This document shows, piece by piece, positions 61,687-64,000 of a DNA stretch of 64,000 nucleotides. Position 1 is the first letter of the stretch; every line of letters starts with the position of its first letter. The stretch is from Euonymus europaeus. Lineage: Eukaryota; Streptophyta; Magnoliopsida; Celastrales; Celastraceae. The stretch is taken from contig OY756960.1 of assembly GCA_963580455.1 (NCBI GenBank), forward strand, positions 8,990,001-9,054,000, written 5' to 3'. Position numbers and translations under genes: made by a program. The notes under the pieces are model-generated. The model worked only from the letters and a program-made list of their open reading frames with translations, was not told the origin of the DNA and ran no database searches.

Positions 61687-64000
61687 GTGTACACCGAGCA
61701 ACTTTCATGGTCCGAAGTTGCTCAACTCTATCTATGGAGATTATTTTAATGGTTTTTGTCCATTTTTCATAGAAAGGTGGTGTTTTGGTATTGAAGTAAT
61801 CTACGAAGCCTATACTCGTAAAATTTGACATAGAAGAACAACAAAAAGTGTACACCGAGCAACTTTGATGGTCCGAAGTTTCTCAACTCTATCTATGGAG
61901 GAGCTTTTAACGGTTTTTGTTCATTTGTCATAGAAAGGTGGTGTTTTGGCATCGAAATAATCTGGGAAGCTTATACTCGAAAAATTTGACATAAAAGAAC
62001 AATAAAAAGTGTATATCGTACAACTTTGATAGTTCGAAATTGCTCAACTCTCTCGATGGAGTTGTTTTTAATAGTTTTGCCGAATTTCGACCGATATTGT
62101 TCTCTTGACAACAAAACAATCTACGAAGCGAATACTAGTAATTTTGGACATAAAGAAACAATAAAAAGTGCATACCGAGCAACTTTTGTGGTTCGGAATT
62201 GCTCAACACTCCTTATGGAGGAGCTTTTATTGGTTTTCATTATTTGTCGTAGAAAGTTGGTGTTTGGGCATCGAAATAATAAAGGAAGATATACTCGTAA
62301 AATTTGACACCAAAGAACAATAAAATGTGTACACCGAGCAACTTTGATGGTCCGAAGTTGCTCAACTCTATCAACGGAGGAGCTTTTAATGGTTTTTGTC
62401 CATTTTTCATAGAAAGTTGGTGTTTTGGCATCGAAATAATCTAGGAAGCTTATACACTTAAAATTTGACAAAGAAGAACAATAAAAAGTGTACACCGAGC
62501 AACTTTCATGGTCCGAAGTTGTCAACTCTATCTATGAAGGAGCTTTTAACGGTTTTTGTACATATGTCATAGAAATGTGGTGTTTTGGCATCGAAGTAAT
62601 CTAGGATGCTTATAAACGTAAAATTTGACATAGAAGAACAATAAAAAGTGTACACCGAGCAACTTTCATGGTCCGAAGTTGCTCAACTCTATCTATGGAG
62701 GAGCTTTTAACGGTTTTTATCTATTTGGCATAGAAAGTTGGTGTTTTGGAATCGAAATAATCTAAGAAGTTATACTCGTAAAATTTGACATAGAAGAACA
62801 AAAAAAAGTGTACACCGAGCAACTTTGATGGTACGAAGTTGCTCAACTCTATCTTTAAAGGAGCTTTTAACAGTTTTTGTCCATTTGGAATAGATATGTG
62901 GGGTTTTGGCATCGAAATAATCTATGAAGCTTATACTCGTCAAATTTGACCTAGAAGAACAGTAAAAAGTGTACACCGAGCAACTTTCATGGTCCAAAGT
63001 TGCTCAACTCTATCTATGGAGGAGCTTTTAACTGTTACTATCCATTTGTCATAGAAAGGTGGTGTTTTGGCATCGAAATAATCTAGGAAGCTTATACTCG
63101 TAAAATTTGACATAGAAGAACAATAAAAAGTGTACACCGAGCAAATTTCATGGTCCGAAGTTGCTCAACTCTATCTATGGAGGAGCTTTTAACGGTTTTT
63201 ATCCATTTGGCATAGAAAGTTGGTGTTTTGGCATCGAAATAATCTAGCAAGTTATACTCGTAAAATTTGACATAGAAGAACAGTAAAAAGTGTACACCGA
63301 GCAACTTTCATGATCCAAAGTTGCTCAACTCTATCTATGGGGGAGCTTTTAACTGTTACTATCCATTTGTCATAGAAAGGTGGTGTTTTGGCATCGAAAT
63401 AATCTAGGAAGCTTATACTCGTAAAATTTGACATAGAAGAACAATAAAAAGTGTACACCGAGCAAATTTCATGGTCCGAAGTTGCTCAACTCTATCTATG
63501 GAGGAGCTTTTAACGGTTTTTATCCATTTGGCATAGAAAGTTGGTGTTTTGCCATCGAAATAATCTAGCAAGTTATACTCTTAAAATTTGACATAGAAGA
63601 ACAGTAAAAGTGTACACCGAGCAACTTTCATGGTCTGAAGTTGCTCAACTCTATCTATGGAGGAGCTTTTAACGGTTTTTGTCCATTTGGAATAGAAATG
63701 TGGTGTTTTGGCATGGAAATAATCTAGGAAGCTTATACTCGTAAAATTTGACAAAGAAGAACAACAAAAAGTGTACACCGAGCAACTTTGATAGTCCGAA
63801 GTTGCTCAACTCTTTCTATGAAGGAGATTTTAACGATTTTTGTGCATTTGTCATAGAAATGTGGTGTTTTGGCTTGGAAATAATCTAGAAAGCTTATACT
63901 CGTAAAATTTAACATAGAAGAACAATAAAAAGTGTACACCGAGCAACTTTCATGGTTCGAAGTTGCTCAACTATATCTAAGGAGGAGCTTTTAACGGTCT
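61687..64000. repeat. Right heterogeneous satellite segment
   Basis: Roughly 14 monomers with many private changes (for example GACACCAAAG at 62,307, GAAAAAAAGT-type runs near 62,800, and GGCTTGGAAATAATC near 63,872). It includes one diverged cassette at 61,981. The variant GAAGTTGTCAAC at 62,517 and the neighbouring CATATGTCATAG and GAAGTAATCTAGGATGC are shared with the left edge near 420-520. A dimeric step of 321 bp is seen between about 62,950 and 63,590 (AACTGTTACTATCC at 63,030 and 63,351). Confidence 0.75.
61981..62298 (+). repeat. Diverged cassette 23 (flavour 1, edge form)
   Basis: D1 reads TTTCGACCGATATTG and AAAACAATCTACG, closest to the left-edge copy at 1,648, which also has GACCG. 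D2 is flavour 1. It lies outside the large units and resembles the left edge more than the amplified core. Confidence 0.88.

Larger units (their letters stand above)
1..64000. repeat. Satellite DNA array, ~160.5-bp monomers in tandem
   Basis: Every part of the window is built from the same monomer in the same orientation. Taking AAAATTTGAC as position 1, the order of landmarks is: an A-rich head with GAAGAACAATAAAAAG, GTGTACACC, the dyad arm GAGCAACTT, GGTCCG, the second arm AAGTTGCTC, CTATCTATGGAGGAGC, TTTTAACGGTTTTTGTCC, CATAGAAAG, GGTGTTTTGGCATCGAA, ATAATCTAGGAAG and TATACTCGT. Monomers are mostly 160 or 161 bp, and 64,000/160.5 gives about 400 copies. One monomer is about 37% GC. No transposon, gene, tRNA or rRNA breaks the array. 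This size class is typical of plant centromeric satellites (family knowledge). Centromere function itself is an inference; a subtelomeric or interstitial heterochromatin block is the alternative. Confidence 0.97.

Noticed and set aside
62121..62525. The longest open frame (134 codons, minus strand)
   Set aside because: It spans three satellite monomers and exists because small indels in diverged edge monomers keep the frame open. It shows no domain or family likeness.
33..63939. Hundreds of overlapping minus-strand reading frames of 60-134 codons with near-identical peptides
   Set aside because: Each is the same monomer read once. As 160 and 161 are not multiples of three, the frame shifts at every monomer, so no long protein can form. 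Starts and stops fall at fixed monomer positions, and variants are not biased toward third positions by eye. They are repeat artefacts.
1..64000. CRISPR-like array
   Set aside because: The repeats are contiguous 160-bp monomers with no unique spacers between short repeats, and the sequence looks eukaryotic.
1..64000. CENP-B box
   Set aside because: I looked for the TTCG....A..CGGG core pattern and saw no convincing match in either the standard monomer or the cassettes.
1..64000. Telomere-type repeats (TTTAGGG or TTAGGG)
   Set aside because: No tandem run is visible; a subtelomeric location is not supported from sequence alone.
1..64000. tRNA, rRNA or ribosomal spacer repeat
   Set aside because: No cloverleaf boxes or rRNA motifs were recognised, and the monomer holds no transcription-unit landmarks.
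1..64000. Two different placements of AAGCTT (HindIII) as a functional signal
   Set aside because: The sites come from GAAGCTTATAC in 161-bp monomers and GAGAAGCTTTT in others. They are useful for a restriction ladder but have no sign of biological role.

Overview
The whole 64-kb window is one uninterrupted satellite DNA array. About 400 monomers of 160 or 161 bp run head to tail, all in the same orientation, and I see no gene, RNA gene or transposon in it. One consensus-like monomer is about 37% GC by hand count and carries five CpG sites and a 9-bp inverted repeat. This scale and monomer length are typical of a eukaryotic centromeric or heterochromatic satellite, most plausibly from a plant, since 150-180 bp is the usual range there. 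I cannot name the species. A short block (GTGTTTTGG followed by NNTCGAA) weakly recalls centromere satellites of the cabbage family as I remember them, which is only a hint.

The array is layered. Level 1 is the monomer; length depends mostly on whether the sequence before TATAC or TAAAC reads GAAGCT (161 bp) or GAAGT (160 bp). Level 2 is a five-monomer higher-order unit of 803 bp (types A-B-C-D-E, told apart by the bases after AAAATTT), sometimes paired into 1,605 bp. Level 3 is a very large unit of 15,405 bp (96 monomers). It is seen almost unchanged as unit 2 (25,263-40,667) and in expanded form as unit 3 (40,668-61,364). A related, rearranged unit 1 lies at about 7,450-23,173. Unit 3 is longer by exactly a 2,243-bp tandem duplication (51,085-55,570) plus a 3,049-bp segment (55,399-58,447) that is also in unit 1: 15,405 + 2,243 + 3,049 = 20,697, which is the observed offset.

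A diverged two-monomer cassette (called D1-D2 here, 317-320 bp, 23 copies) interrupts the regular monomers. Its spacing repeats from unit to unit (2,246 - 2,407 - 1,924 - 962 bp), so it acts as a built-in ruler for the large duplications. It has lost most of the 9-bp dyad found in ordinary monomers.

Layout: 1-1,974 heterogeneous monomers; 1,975-5,504 a tandem duplication of 1,765 bp; 5,505-7,450 mixed short higher-order repeats; 7,450-23,173 large unit 1; 23,174-25,262 a 2,089-bp composite spacer; 25,263-40,667 unit 2; 40,668-61,364 unit 3; 61,365-61,686 the start of a fourth unit; 61,687-64,000 heterogeneous monomers again. The two ends share diagnostic variants with each other, so the middle looks like a young amplified core between older flanks. 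The many reading frames of 60-134 codons on the minus strand are a by-product of the repeat and are not annotated as genes.
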